From the NCBI RefSeq assembly GCF_040954645.1, contig NC_092804.1, forward strand, positions 38,779,753 through 38,843,752: 64,000 nucleotides of DNA, given 5' to 3'. The notes beneath the pieces were generated by a model. That model saw only the letters and a program-made list of their open reading frames with translations, made no database searches and was not told the origin of the DNA. The translations under genes and the position numbers were made by a program. The DNA is from Diabrotica undecimpunctata. Its lineage: Eukaryota > Arthropoda > Insecta > Coleoptera > Chrysomelidae. The stretch's first letter is position 1; each line of letters begins with the position of its first letter. Shown piece by piece: positions 11,526 through 22,971 of this stretch.

Positions 11526-12400
11526 TGAAGTAATATACCTACTACTAAATGTATAACAACCGTGGTATGATAGAGCTACCACGTAACAAAATACATTGGG
11601 ACAACATACGGAATAACTGTTGTGCCGCAGAACTTAAACTTATTTTTTAGTGCGGCAAAGCGTGAATGCCGCGTGGTGATTAACGTGTTAAAGTTTAATT
11701 ATACAGAAGAAAATGAATTAGAATACAGGAAAAAATTTGAATTTTTTGGGCTGATAGATACAAGCAGGGCAAGCGAAGCGATTAACAAACGAGTTCCATA
11801 AAATGTGTTTACTGACGTGGGGCATACAAAATTTTATCGCCAACCATAAAAAACATTAACAAATAGTCATATTTTGTGCAAACATAATAAACAACAGTTT
11901 TATTTATGTTGTGTTATATTAAATATGTACTAATGAACAATTTCCTTTATACAGTTCTAATCATTGTCAATGGTAACATTGATACCATTAATAACAGCAC
12001 CACTTACATTCAATTTCAGTCAACTTGATAAATATTTGCGGCAGATAAAGTTCTTCTTTGAAATAAAGTGATACTTTACTGCCACAATTGAGTACAATAA
12101 TGACTGATTAATGACGGTTGGCGATAAGATATATTTTTTAACTGTTTAAACAACTTGTCTGTTAGTTAATATTATTATTAAAACTTTGCATATTAGAATA
12201 ACATCGTTTTTTGTTTAAAATCGTGTAAAATAATCAGTTTTTTCTGAAATATGAAAAAATATTTTTTTTACGAGTAATGGTTTAATATTATTCTTTAAAC
12301 GTCAAAAATAAAAGTAATTTTACAAAAACGATTTTTGGTTACAGAAATAATTTTTTTTAAACTTTCTTGAGATCATATTAAGAAGAAAACTTCTCACCTT
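11526..12400. other. AT-rich DNA with a possible MITE
   Basis: Perfect 12-bp inverted words TTATCGCCAACC (11834-11845) and its complement (12116-12127) bound 294 bp with no coding content, so this may be a miniature inverted-repeat element. I could not establish a target duplication, so the claim is weak. The rest is AT-rich with nothing recognised. Confidence 0.3.
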
Positions 12401-12610
12401 TAATTTGGTACCAGTATAACTACCATATCTTCATTATTTTACGTCTTATGTCATTACAAAGATGTGACCTCTGGGATAAACAATTTAAATAACTTTCAAA
12501 CTAATTAATTTGGTACCAGTATAACTACCATATCTTCATTATTTTACGTCTTATGTCATTACAAAGATGTGACCTCTGAGATAAACAATTTAAATAACTT
12601 TCAAACTAAT
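12401..12610. repeat. Tandem duplication, 2 x 105 bp
   Basis: The unit starting TAATTTGGTACCAG at 12401 repeats from 12506 with one difference that I can see (GGG versus GAG near the end of the unit). The near identity suggests a recent duplication or an assembly artefact. Confidence 0.9.
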
Positions 12611-13011
12611 TAATGGATCGAGCTGACATTTTGGGAAGTCTGTTAAGCTCTATAAATTTCCATTTTACTAGCAATTACAAAAATGTAAGTTAATTTTTAA
12701 AAAAGTTATAAACATTTAATAAAAATGTCGCATTTTTCTGCAGGAAACGTATAAATTTGCTTACTATAAGTAAGGTATGTGCATGTAATATGGCCATGTA
12801 ATATGACCATCTAACAAATTTCCTTTTATTTTTATGTTTAAACTTCTTAATATTAATAGTAGCATAGTAATACGCATTTAGTGCCAAAATTGTTAAACAT
12901 ATGGTCCCACATTCCCTATACTTCGAACCAGTACTTCATATTTGTGAAAATTCGCACACTAAGACCTTAAAAATCATGTACATGTTCTTGTTTTATTGTA
13001 TAATTCTCGAT

Positions 13012-13562
13012 TTAACGCGGGTTGACACGATCCAAGGTTAAAGTCTGCTTAGACGTTGCGCGCAACACTTGGAAGCTACTTTGATCGTGTCACCTGTTCA
13101 TCCAAGAACACTTGTATTAACAGGTTCTATCCAAGTTAAGTAGGACGCTGGTCAACTTCCTTTGATCCAAGTAGTGTGGTATTTTAAAATTAAAATGGTG
13201 TTGGTGTCGAAAAATCGAAAACGAGAAGTAAACACAAGAAAATGGTCTGAAAGGGAACGTGTTAGATTCTTGGAGTTATACGAAGCTGAGGAAGCATTAT
13301 GGAATGTACGGATAAAGTAATATAAAAACAATTAATATTTGTTCTTTTTTATTCCTTTTTTTTTTTGGATTTTAAGCTCATGTATCAACATATCAGCAAC
13401 CACTAGAACACTTTCCACAATCACTTCCGCTATCTTTACAATGGTTATTAAACTTTCAAGTCATTTAAACGCGGCAACCAACTTGGTAAAAGTACACTTG
13501 TATAAGTCCACTTGGTCCAAGTTGGAATCCAAGCATTCTTGGATCGTGTCAACCAGCCTTTA
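13012..13562 (+). mobile_element. PIF/Harbinger deletion derivative with MADF start
   Basis: Element proper 13015-13559 (545 bp). Inverted repeats: ACGCGGGTTGACACGATCCAAG at the left and AGGCTGGTTGACACGATCCAAG read inward from the right, with TTA on both sides (13012-13014 and 13560-13562). A 3-bp TTA-type duplication is typical of PIF/Harbinger. Inside, MVLVSKNRKREVNTRKWSE leads into RFLELYEAEEALWNVRIK, the first part of a MADF DNA-binding domain, which Harbinger elements commonly encode as a second protein. The transposase gene is deleted. Confidence 0.85.
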
Positions 13563-13789
13563 TTATATTTTTACGTAAACAAATATCAAAATACAGTATT
13601 AAGTAATACGGCAGGTGAAAAGTAGAGTTATATGGCCATGGTCATATTTCTCTTCCTGTGGCCATATCCTACGATATATATTTTGCTGACTGTATTGATA
13701 TGGTTTCTTTTGCCACAGCATTCACAAATGCCCTAATATTAGTGTCGGAGTCTACGAGACAACTGGACCAACGAAAATTTGCCAACAGG

Positions 13790-15139
13790 TTTAAGAGCGG
13801 TGGAAACTGGAACCGTGGTTAACACAGCTAGCCGTACATATCACATCCGAAGGCAGACACTTTGATGATATGTATAAGAAGGAAAGCAATTAGTCTTTTC
13901 TAGGGTGAAAAGCTGCACTTACAAATGCTCAATAAGCAGAATTAGGTCAACATATTACCCGTCTTTCGCAAATTGTTTATCCACTTACTACAAGGGTACT
14001 TCTTAACTGTGTATAACGGTTTATAGAACTCAATAAAATCCCAAATCCTTTTCAAGAAAGAAAAGAAATGGCTGGTCGTTATTGATTAAGTGGTTTTATG
14101 AAGCGCAATCCTCAAATCAGGACTATGAAGGCACAAAATTTAAATCCAAAAGCTTAATAAATTTGTTGTAAAACATCATTTTACTAAGCTGGAAGGTATT
14201 TTAGGAGAAATGGACATAATCGATAAACTCGAACGGATATAATGTAGACGAGAAAGGTTATATTATAAGTTAACACTTCACCATCAGCAGAAAGTTTTGG
14301 TGCAAAATGGGACGAGAAAAGTACATGTTGTTGCAAACGAACATGGAGAAAGCCTCACCATTGTTTCTTGTGCTAATGCTCTTGGTGCAGTAATCACTCC
14401 AATGGTGCTTTTTAACGGTAAACGCAGAAAGCTAGAATGGGTTGACTCACTACCTCCAGCTGCTATTGTTCAAACGACTGCAAAAGGCGGCATGAATATT
14501 GAAACGTTTTTAGTTTGGCTTCAACGTTTTTCAAAATTTAAGAAGGTCAATGCATTATCATATTTCTTCTTCTTCTTCTTCTTCACTGGCTTTACAACTC
14601 GGGGTGAGTCTTCGCCGCATCCACTATCGCCCTCCATCCTCTACGATCTTGCGCTTCTATTTCCCATTGTTGTACCCCAATTCTAGATAAATCGGCTTCA
14701 ACATCATCCTTCCATCTTTTTCTCGGTCGGCCTACTGATCTTCTACCATCTGGTCTTTCAAAAAACACTGTCTTTTACACTCTGTCATCCTCTGATCGTA
14801 CCACGTGAGCTGCCCATCTTATTCGGTTTGCCTTGATATGTCTAACTAATATGTCATATTTGATAATGCAATATGTCACTTGTAAATTAAGTCGTTGACT
14901 TCTAACACGAGGCATATAAAAAATCAAGACTTTTGTTTTTGAAAATTATACAAAGAAGAGAGAATGGCAAATATGACACCACGTAGCACTTATGTCCATG
15001 AAGAGTGCATAGGTCTCACAGCCAAAGACAAAATTGATACATTCTTATGCCGTGATAAAAATAAATATTTTAAGTTTCTGCACCCTAATTGCTTAACATT
15101 TAATAAAACTGTTAAAGATTCTGAAACCATTTTATTGTA
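13790..15139 (+). pseudogene. pogo-type DDE transposase, interrupted
   Basis: Decayed frames give the region before the catalytic core (GFMKRNPQ-like near 14090, then YNVDEKGY near 14240, the first Asp). After these comes KVHVVANEHGESLTIVSCANALG, VITPMVLFNGK and NIETFLVWLQRFSKF (14297-14555). An RTE fragment then interrupts. Downstream of it the frame resumes with DNAICHL (about 14862), the second catalytic Asp block (D-G/N-x-x-x-H in the family). A weak C-terminus follows to about 15139. Stops and frameshifts make it inactive. Confidence 0.75.
14566..14853 (-). mobile_element. RTE-like LINE 3' fragment inside the pogo transposase
   Basis: The minus strand encodes IRWAAHVVRSEDDRV, RPDGRRSVGRPRKRWKDDV, EADLSRIGVQQWE and AQDRRGWRAIVDAAK, the C-terminal arm of an RTE-type ORF. 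It ends in an AAG repeat. The 8-bp word TCATATTT flanks it on both sides (14558-14565 and 14854-14861), a clear target duplication lying inside the pogo catalytic core. Confidence 0.9.
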
Positions 15140-15414
15140 TTAATTATAAAGTTTCAATATTCATGTAAAATTCACTTTAGAGTGACCATATTACCGACAA
15201 CATGTTGGTAATATGGCTAACAGCAGTACTTTTTAAATTAAGTTATAAATATCGTATTTTCAAAATTTTTTTAAACAACTATATATATAAATATAATATA
15301 TTTACACAAACATTTTATTAAACTGTATTACCAGTTACTCTTTAAACAATTTATATTTAGTCTCCAATACAGTCAAAAGATCTTAAGGTGGCCATATTAT
15401 CTGCACATACCTTA

Positions 15415-15600
15415 TATATTTATCGGAAAACTCATCAAATACCTGGCTATTGAGATGTCCTGCGAAAAATCTATTTCCCTGGACTAATAATCCGCCCACA
15501 TTTTTTCCTTCACTGTGTTTTCGGAGTTTGACGGCCCGAGCGTAATGATTTTCGTCGCCAGTCCGGTTATAGTCTGATATAAAAACTACGTAAATACGTA
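15415..15600 (-). mobile_element. LINE endonuclease fragment
   Basis: The minus strand is open through DYNRTGDENHYARAV, KHSEGKNVGG, LLVQGNRFFAG. This matches by eye the stretch after the GDFNA motif in RTE-type apurinic-like endonucleases (DFNAKTG...GKHG.G.RN..G..LL.F). The left side is cut by the pogo insertion, so the fragment predates it. An apparent splice donor at its edge belongs to the pogo terminal repeat. Confidence 0.55.
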
Positions 15601-15699
15601 CGTAGCGTATTACTAGTAAACAAAGAAAAAATGAATTGATTTACATCGACTGTTTTTTTTTAATATTTAGGAATAAATTTAATTACATAATGATGGAGC

Positions 15700-16046
15700 G
15701 GATGGAGCGAAAACATTAACATTTACAAAAAAGGTAGTTAATAAGATTCGCGTGACTCAGATGGAGCTCCAGATGTTAGGTGTCTCTATGAGAGACCGAA
15801 GCCCAAACGAGGAAATACGTCGTAGAACAAAAACAACAGATTCTATCGAAAAAATCACGTCGTTAAAATGGAATTGGGCAGGACCAGGTTATCAGACAAC
15901 TGATGGACAAAATGTATTTTAGAGTGGAGACCAAGGCAAGAAGCAATACGAAGCAGAGGACGCCCACCAACTAGATGGACTGACAACCTGAAGCGCGTTA
16001 GCAATAACTGGATGCAAACCGCACAAGACAGAGACAGTGCCTCTAC
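15700..16046 (+). mobile_element. RTE-like LINE C-terminal fragment
   Basis: The plus strand reads VTQMELQMLGVSMRDRSPNEEIRRRTKTTD, ITSLKWNWAG and, after a frameshift, GRPPTRWTDNL with QTAQDRD. This is the connection and C-terminal arm of a common arthropod RTE-type ORF. Truncated at both ends; a different LINE follows directly. Confidence 0.75.
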
Positions 16047-16800
16047 AATGCCGCGGGCTTCGCCCAACTCCCCACAAGCAGAACAGAGACAACCAGTATA
16101 CAGGAGCAGCCTTCCTGGGCATAAGCAAAGCCTTTGCCACGGTCTGGCATGAAGGACTGACTTACAAAATGAGAAGCTATGGATACAGCGGAGCTGACAG
16201 GACTAATCTCATCGTAGTTGGGCGGCCGTAGAAACATTGATGAAGCTGTAAACAACTTACAAACAGCATTGGATTACAGAGAAGAATGGAGTATCCAATG
16301 GAAAATAGCAATCAACTCAGAAAAAAACTCAAGCAGTCATGTTTAAAAAGAGAACAGAAACCCCAGACGAACAGCTTATAGTACAAAACAATCCCGTCGA
16401 ATGGAAGAGAGAAGCAAAATACCTAGGAGTCACAATGGATCAAGGACTAAACTTCACGAATAAGACTGATTAACAGCATCTTACTTCCAATAATAACATA
16501 TGCATCTCTCTCATGGGGATACATAAGTAAATCAAACAAAACGAGGATACAATCAGCACATAATAACAGCCTCAGAAAAGCGGTAAATATACCCCGATAC
16601 GTTTCTGAACATTTCCTGATCAGAGAACTGAAACAAGTAAGAGTGACAGACACGGTGGAAGAAAAAGCGAGTTTGCTGAGTTAGAGAACCACCCAAGCCC
16701 GACACTGCGAGAGATAATAAGATATGATGCGTTCCATCCATGGAAGCACAAAAGACCAAAACAGTAAATCCTGGCCAACATATAAAGTCTAGAAAATCGT
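16047..16800 (+). mobile_element. Jockey-type LINE, RT fragment
   Basis: Broken plus-strand frames give AAFLGISKAFATVWHEGLTYKM (RT domain 3, where D is expected near the S-K-A-F-D position), then VEWKREAKYLGVTMD (RT domain 7) and NSLRKAVNIPRYVSEHFLIREL (post-RT). These are characteristic of Jockey-clade ORF2. Internal deletions and stops; inactive. Confidence 0.75.
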
Positions 16801-17139
16801 AGCTCTATCAACAGAAGACAACCCAGCACATAGCACTGGCCATTTGTATAATCAACTTTGATCAAATAAAAGGCAGATATCGAGCACAGTTTTATTAATT
16901 TCATCTTGCCCAAGTGCTTTCACTCCCTAGAGCATCTTCAAGGGCATTTCGTCAATTGCGGCCTATCCAACAAGAACAAAATGTTATAAACATAAAATTA
17001 AACATCACACTACAATACACAAGGACAAACACTTTAAAATTTTTTTAAAAATAGGCGAAGCTACATTATGTATGGAAACCGGAGACAGAACAGAATTAAT
17101 TCTAGATAAATTTTAAGATAAGATAAGATTTAATCTTTC
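16801..17139. other. No recognisable gene
   Basis: AT-rich linker between the Jockey remnant and the RTE fragment on the opposite strand. Nothing recognised. Confidence 0.4.
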
Positions 17140-18030
17140 TCACATTAGATGCGACGGAATATCTAGTTCTGCCATGGCATTATAAAGTGCGCTTTTGTCG
17201 ACACTGTCATAAGCGCTTTTAAAATCTATGAAGAGGTGGTGGGTATCGATTCCATATTCATATGTCTTTTCTAAGGTTTGTCTGGGAAGGAAAATCTGAT
17301 CAATCGGTGACCTTTCTTTTCGGAATTCACATTGGCATTTGCCTAGTTTTTTCTTAGTATAGACTAGTAAACGATCATAAAGTATATAAGCCAGTACTTT
17401 GTAAGCTGTATTTAAGAGGGTAATGCCTCGATAGTTGTCACATATTAGTGGATTCCCTTTCTTGTGAATAGGTATTATAATACCTACATTCCAACTGTCT
17501 GGGAGTTTTCCTTCTCTCCAAATGGATGCAACAAGTTTTATTATATATTGTTTTAGCGCGTTTGCTCCATACTTGAACAGCTCAGGGGGTTTACCATCTT
17601 CTCCAGGGGATTTGTTGTTTTTTAACCTTTTTATTGCCTTTGCAACTTCTTCTGTTGGTATATTATTTTTCTCCCTCTCATCGTCTACGTCTCCACTGTA
17701 GTCATTTATGTCAGTCACTTCTCGGATGTCTATATTTGATTTCTCAGCAAAATTCTCCATCCATCTCTCCACTATTTGATCCGGCTCATTAATAATTTCG
17801 GCTTCCTTATTTTTTATTATGGTTATTCTAGGTTTAAATTCTTTTCTGTTGTGGTTCACATTTTTATAAAATTTTCGCGCTTCGCTTTGTGAATTAAGCC
17901 TTTCTAGTTCCATTAGCTGGTTTTCTAAATGTCGTTTTTTCTTTTGTTTTAGTATCTTTTTCTCTGCTTGTCTCACCTGTTTGTACTCCTACATTTTTTT
18001 GCGTTAGAGATTCGTGCCCTTAGTTTAGCT
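17140..18030 (-). mobile_element. RTE-like LINE, RT N-terminal half (open for 278 codons)
   Basis: The minus strand has one uninterrupted frame, 17140-17976. It begins with a basic coiled linker (KKILKQKKKRHLENQ), then TEEVAKAIKRLKNNKSPGEDG (RT domain 0/1), GIIIPIHKKGNP, CDNYRGITLLNTAYKVL (domain 2) and LFIDFKSAYDSVDK (motif A with catalytic Asp). It stops before the YADD box, so the 3' half is missing; the upstream endonuclease is missing too. Little damage suggests modest age. Confidence 0.85.
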
Positions 18031-18224
18031 TGGACCAGGTAGTGATGACAACATGGTCAATTTGATTGATTGTGTTACAGTCTGGGCTAACCCAAATGCC
18101 TTTGTGTATATTTTTAGGCTCAAAACATGTGCTGGCTTGAGTTCGACCATAGACATCCACTATATGGAGCACCACTACACGACCAATAAAAGGTTCCTAA
18201 AGACAATCTCATTAAAGCCACCTG

Positions 18225-18510
18225 ACGACTACCGTTACGCCAAGATAATACTTGGAGCACACGCCTCGACTAAACATAGATGTCACTAAACAGAATAAGA
18301 ACAGGCATTGCCCCTGTAAAGCCAAATAAAATCAGGTGTGGTAGGATCGACGCATAGGATTCATTATACAAATGCAGTGAAATTCATAACATGGAACACC
18401 TACTGAAGCGCAGACCATGCTCTGGTAGATGCATCCTCGAAGAATTCACAGGCATTACAGCAACAATGATATTGATCGCCTGTTACTGGGGGGAGAAACT
18501 TTAAAAATTT
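18225..18510 (+). mobile_element. Jockey-type LINE C-terminal (RNase H-like tail) fragment
   Basis: Plus-strand frames read LNRIRTGIAPVKPNKIRCG and, after a frameshift, HNMEHLLKRRPCSGRC. This is the L-N-R-x-R-T-G ... C-G ... T-M-x-H-L-L ... C pattern near the end of Jockey ORF2. Probably the other end of the Jockey copy at 16047-16800, with the RTE at 17140-18030 between them. Confidence 0.55.
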
Positions 18511-18533
18511 GCTTTCAGACACGACACAGTAAA

Positions 18534-18705
18534 TTTTCTTGTGGCATTTTAAAGTAAATACTATTTAAATGAGAATAAGCCACAGTTTTGGAGGAGGCGT
18601 ATGTCCAAAGTTGGATTACTTAAGGCTGAAGAAGAAAAACAAGCCACAGTTAAAGGTTAAAGTAAGTTGTAATTGTGGCTTATTCCCATTTAAATAGTAA
18701 TTATG
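18534..18705. repeat. Foldback repeat with CTATTTAAATGGGAATAAGCCACA arms
   Basis: Arms of about 32 bp (18551-18584 and 18674-18703) are inverted copies of each other with few mismatches, around a GC-rich loop of about 90 bp. The left arm plus TTTTCTTGTGGCA upstream recurs at 49041-49092, so this is a dispersed family, probably a MITE-like element. No coding content. Confidence 0.7.
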
Positions 18706-19745
18706 ACAAAGTAAAGTAACATAAGTGGAGAGCTGTAGAATTTTGGGGGATTATAGCCTTGGCACAGTATGGCGTCTAAAAGAAATTCGTCCCAACTGGA
18801 GGGAATAAAATAAATACTAAGGTAAAAAGAGAAAGTTCAGAATCTACAAATAAACAATCTTCTGAGTCTGCAAATAAAAATATAGGGAATCGTGCAGAGA
18901 GGCGACTATGATGGTGGACTCTATCTCTGTCCCAAATAGATCTTAATGACCCCAAACAGGTTCCTACAGGCAAGCTTTAACACAGTAAGATAGCTTCGGC
19001 AAAACCTAACTGGGTTATATAATAATATATTGTATGTATTGAAACATGTAAGATAAGACATTTTTCTTCAGTACGACTGTATCGATATCGTGATGGAACT
19101 AAAAAGAAGAAATCTTAATTTTATTAAAATTATTCAGTTACATTTTATAGTGTATTTTTATGTATTAGAGAGTAATAAAACAATAAATTATGTATGCAAA
19201 TCCCTAAACTGTTGATACGGGTGACTCAATGAAAAACAGATATTTGTCAACAAGTTTACAGAAGTATATAGGAAAACAATTTTAAATTGAGTATGACCAC
19301 CAGTTATAAAGGTTGGAGCAGAATAGAATACAATAGTTGTGAGGCTTACTAATCCCTAAATAAGGTTGCCAGTGTCGGAGTGATGAAGGTTAACAGGTAC
19401 TAATGAATTTGCAAGAAATGTAAGATGTTTATTTTATTGGTTATATATAACCAACAAAAGTTTAATAAGTACCTACCTATTTGCAAAATAAAGTTTTATT
19501 TTATCTGAAATGAGTGCATTCCACGAAGTAAGGGTTTCAACAATCAAACATTTAATTCTTTAATTCCAGGAATCTACGACAGTAATTGACTAGATAATTA
19601 CCTTCTAAACTTATTCCACAGAAAATGTGATAGTGGGTTTTTCCATTTTGTAGGAAGGTCCAAGTGGCGTATTCAAAATTCCTAACAGTTCACTAAAAGT
19701 AGGTACTTCAGTTGCAAGGTGCAGTTTATTGTGTATACTAGTGTT
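18706..19745. other. No recognisable gene
   Basis: AT-rich DNA with no family motif. The left end of the transposon encoding 19746-21087 should lie here, but I could not match inverted repeats across the gene. Confidence 0.4.
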
Positions 19746-21087
19746 ATGGAAAATTTGGAAGTGCCGTGTAAATGCCGAAAAATTGGTCCTCTAACAGTTA
19801 ATGAAAAAACATTAATATTTAATTGTTTTAAATCATTTACAGACAAACGTTTATGTGAAAGTGTTGATGAGACCGTTGAGTTAGTTAGCAGTACACTTGG
19901 TGTTGGGAAATCTACGATTTACAGAGTTATTAAAGAAGAGAAATGTGGTAGTTTTCAAATGCCACGTAATGCTCCAGGGAAACCAAAATTTCAAATAGAA
20001 TATCATTTTAAAGAAGGACTTCGACGGAAAGTGCATGAATTCTTCTTTAGACAAGAATTTCCAACATTGGATAAAGTTCTTGTCTCAGTTCGAGATGATA
20101 AGGATTACCCAGAAATGAGTCGAAGTACATTATGGAAACTTTTAAAAGAAATAGGCTTCCGCTGGAAAAAGAATCCCAGAAAGTCTATTTTATTAGAAAG
20201 AAGCGATATTGTCATATGGAGAAGACATTTTCTAAGATCCATAAAGGAAATGAGAAACCAAAAAAGAAAAATATTTTATCTTGATGAAACATGGATCAAC
20301 GAGGGTCATACACCAAATAAATTTTGGCAGGATGAAACTGTTAAAAGTCAAAGGCACGCTTTTGTAAATAACTTATCTACTGGTTTAAAACCCACCATCA
20401 GGAAAGGGACGCAGGCTGATAATAGTACACATTGGCAGTTCAGACGGTTTTGTTGAAGGTGGTTTATTAACTTTTGAATCAACTCGTACCGGTGACTACC
20501 ATGAAGACATGAACGTTGATGTCTTTCAAGAATGGTTCGAACAAATGATAGATCTTCTTCCTAAGAACTGTGTAATAGTAATGGATAATGCAAGTTATCA
20601 CTTCAGACTTATATAAGGACTGCCCACAACCAAGTGGTTAAAAAAAGACTTGCAGAATTGGCTGAGTTCAAAAAATATTACGTACCATCCCGGATCTATA
20701 AGAAAGGAACTTTATTCGTTGTGTGCCCTTTATAAAGAAAAATTTAAAAAATACGAAATTGATGAAATTGCCAAAAATCGTGGAATGACAGTACTTAGAT
20801 CCCCACCATATCATTGTGAATTAAACCCGATTGAACTGGTATGGGCACAGATAAAGAGTGAAGTTTCAAGAAAAAATACCACTTTTAAAATTCATGATGT
20901 TAAACAGTTGTTTTTGGAGGCCGTAAATAATGTAAAACCTGAAAACTGGGAAAAGGCAGTAAATCACACTATTAAAGAAGAGGAAAAAATGTGGAAGCTG
21001 GACAATATTACTGATAAAATGATCGAGCCAGTTATTATAAATCTTGGTTCTGAAAGTTCATCTTCTGAATCTGATTTGGATTTGTAA
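19746..21087 (+). pseudogene. Mariner-related transposase, DD82E-like group, nearly full length
   Basis: The start is ATG 19746 (MENLEVPCKC). A helix-turn-helix N-terminus (LGVGKSTIYRVIKEEK) is followed by a GKPKF linker, FFRQEFPTLDKV, SRSTLWKLLKEIGFRWKK and the first catalytic block IFYLDETWINEGHTP. A one-base shift near 20405 and an in-frame stop near 20613 break the frame. Between them lie HIGSSDGFVEGGLL and the second Asp, VIVMDNASYH (Asp codon 20584). The C-terminal part gives PPYHCELNPIELVWAQIK (Glu codon 20833). In-frame spacing D to E is 82 residues, far above the 34-41 of classical Tc1/mariner groups. As I recall, an ITm group with this spacing has been described as DD82E/Sailor. Only two lesions, so relatively young. 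Confidence 0.9.
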
Positions 21088-22209
21088 CAAGTAGCTGTAA
21101 GTTTTATATTAATATTTTTATTCATCTATTTAACATACCTTAGACGGTTTTAAAAACTCTTTTTCTCTTTTGTAATTTTTAAAAATTAAAAAAATGTGAA
21201 TTTTTTAAAACCCTTTTTAATGTAGGCCAGTCAGTTCTAATATAGTGTGTGATAAAAGAGGTCACTTTTGTTTACATACACATAACACTTTATAACACTG
21301 AAATAATTCATTTATTTTTTACAATTATTCAAAGTAATTTTTCAATTAATCTTGAGCACGCCCATGGAGTGGTCGGAGCTACCAGTTAAAATTATGCTAA
21401 TTACTCTCTCGTTCATAAAAATAAACTATAATAATCAAACTAAATACATTTTGGGAATACTTGCAAAATACTAAAAACTAACTGAGACATTTGGGATAAT
21501 CTAATTCAGATTCAGATTTGAAATAAAAAACAATACATTTACGGAATCTATGTTTATTTTTATATTTTTGCCTATCTACATTTTAAATTTACACAGGGAA
21601 CCTTTTATTTATTTCGAATAATTGTATACTTATCACCCACATTATTTTCTCTTTCGCAAAACATTACATTTTATCAAAACATGTGTGAGAAGTGAGAATG
21701 TAGGGCAAACAAGAGTGCAAATACATACAAGTTTGAGTGATGTATCAGTCATTGAATTATCCTAGAGGGGCAGAGTATACCGTTTCCCAAATTTAATTCT
21801 CGTGTACGCATTTATGTACTTCCTGCCATTAGAGCCATTAATCTATATACATGTCAATGACTGTTACAGGTCACAATTTATATATTTTACGTGTAAGACA
21901 TTTAATTGCTAGTTAGGTACTCGTACATAAATGTTAACTAAAATATAAAAGTATCGAATTTTATGCTAGAAATACATATGTGTTTTTTTATGTCCATAAA
22001 TGATAATTTTTTATGAAACTTTTATTTTTCAGAACTTTATTTTTCAAAATTTACGGGAAAGTCTGTTTTATAATTTTTACGCTTTATCAGGTAAGATGTT
22101 AGGTTGTCAGGATTAAATTTTTACGAAGCCATGACAGTTTTCGCGTAACGAAAAGTGTATTGTACTTCAAGTAATGTATGCCCTAGCTATGTAGTCTTCT
22201 CAGTTTTTA
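21088..22209. other. AT-rich intergenic DNA
   Basis: No coding frame recognised on either strand. The 3' end of the preceding transposon should be here but its terminal repeat was not identified. Confidence 0.4.
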
Positions 22210-22370
22210 TATATTTATTAAAATTTTCATTCTTCGAATTTTTTCAAATAATTCCTCATTTTTGGTCTGTCTCTCCATCATATTCTAAGCATTGGACACA
22301 GGCACCATATTTCAAAAGCTTTAAATTTGATAAAAAATCACTTAACACGTGTAACTTACACTTAAGCATC
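22210..22370 (-). mobile_element. Small RTE-like LINE scrap
   Basis: A degraded minus-strand frame resembles the LLKAFEIWC...RISWRDR motif region after the RT of RTE-type LINEs. Very short and damaged. Confidence 0.4.
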
Positions 22371-22579
22371 TTGTGATGATGAAATCCAAATTTGCGATCA
22401 GTTAAAAGCTTACGACGTTTAAAGAAAGCATTTCTGATTTGTTTACTATGCTCCTTATTTCAGCCTAGGGTCTAAGTTATCGCTTTTTAAACTGCTTAAC
22501 TTGCTCGAGCTCTTTTCTTCTATATATATATTAGGAAGACAAATTCGTTAAACATCCCGTGCTCGAATCGGTATCAATA

Positions 22580-22625
22580 AAGTGTTATGACTCATCTCGG
22601 CCTATCTCAGCCTCATCAGACACTT
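22580..22625 (-). ncRNA. Hammerhead ribozyme-like motif, copy 1 (core variant)
   Basis: On the minus strand: AAGTGT, CTGATGA (22613-22619), a stem II hairpin GGCTGAGATAGGCC, then GAGA (22595-22598) where the core needs GAAA, a small stem III ATG-AGT-CAT, and ACACTT. Stem I AAGTGT/ACACTT is perfect. The change in the conserved GAAA box should abolish or cripple cleavage. Hammerhead motifs of this minimal type I form are known from Penelope-like elements and retrozymes. Confidence 0.7.
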
Positions 22626-22897
22626 GGGCTGATACAAATTCAAACTCGGAAAATCCAACGAATGTCTCCCAAAATTTCACCACAGCAGCGGTTAGCGTGC
22701 AGAGGCACCACCTGCTTTGGCGGCCATGAACGAAAACGATATAATAATATCGTTTTCTGTCCTCTGGCCTATGCGAAATGTGTAAAAGAATAAATCTTCT
22801 AGCAAAAGCTGCTACCGCTTTGTTGATTTAAATGGCCAAATATATGGCCTAGGAGGACAAATTCGTTAAATTTCCCGTGCTCGAATCGGTATCAATA

Positions 22898-22943
22898 AAG
22901 TGTTATGACTCATTTCGGCCTATCCCAGCCTCATCAGACTTTG
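22898..22943 (-). ncRNA. Hammerhead ribozyme motif, copy 2 (intact core, broken stem I)
   Basis: Minus strand: CTGATGA (22931-22937), stem II GGCTGGGATAGGCC, GAAA (22913-22916), stem III ATG-AGT-CAT, cleavage-site A, ACACTT. The core is complete, but the 5' strand of stem I reads AAAGT instead of AAGTGT, so stem I pairs only weakly. Confidence 0.75.
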
Positions 22944-22971
22944 AAATTTGAGTTCGAATTTGTATCAGCCC

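Larger units (their letters stand above)
12771..15414 (+). mobile_element. pogo/Tigger-type element with TA target duplication, carrying two insertions
   Basis: Element proper 12773-15412. The left end AGGTATGTGCATGTAATATGG and the right end (reverse complement AGGTATGTGCAGATAATATGG) form inverted repeats of about 26 bp. TA flanks both sides (12771-12772 and 15413-15414), as in the Tc1/mariner/pogo group. A subterminal near-palindrome CCATATTACC...GGTAATATGG sits at 15186-15216. A Harbinger derivative (13015-13559) and an RTE fragment (14566-14853) have inserted; without them the element is about 1.8 kb, normal for the family. Confidence 0.85.

Noticed and set aside
15405..15573. Apparent host exon with CAG acceptor and GTATGT donor
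   Set aside because: The donor is part of the pogo terminal repeat, and the open stretch matches a LINE endonuclease by eye, so it is not a host exon.
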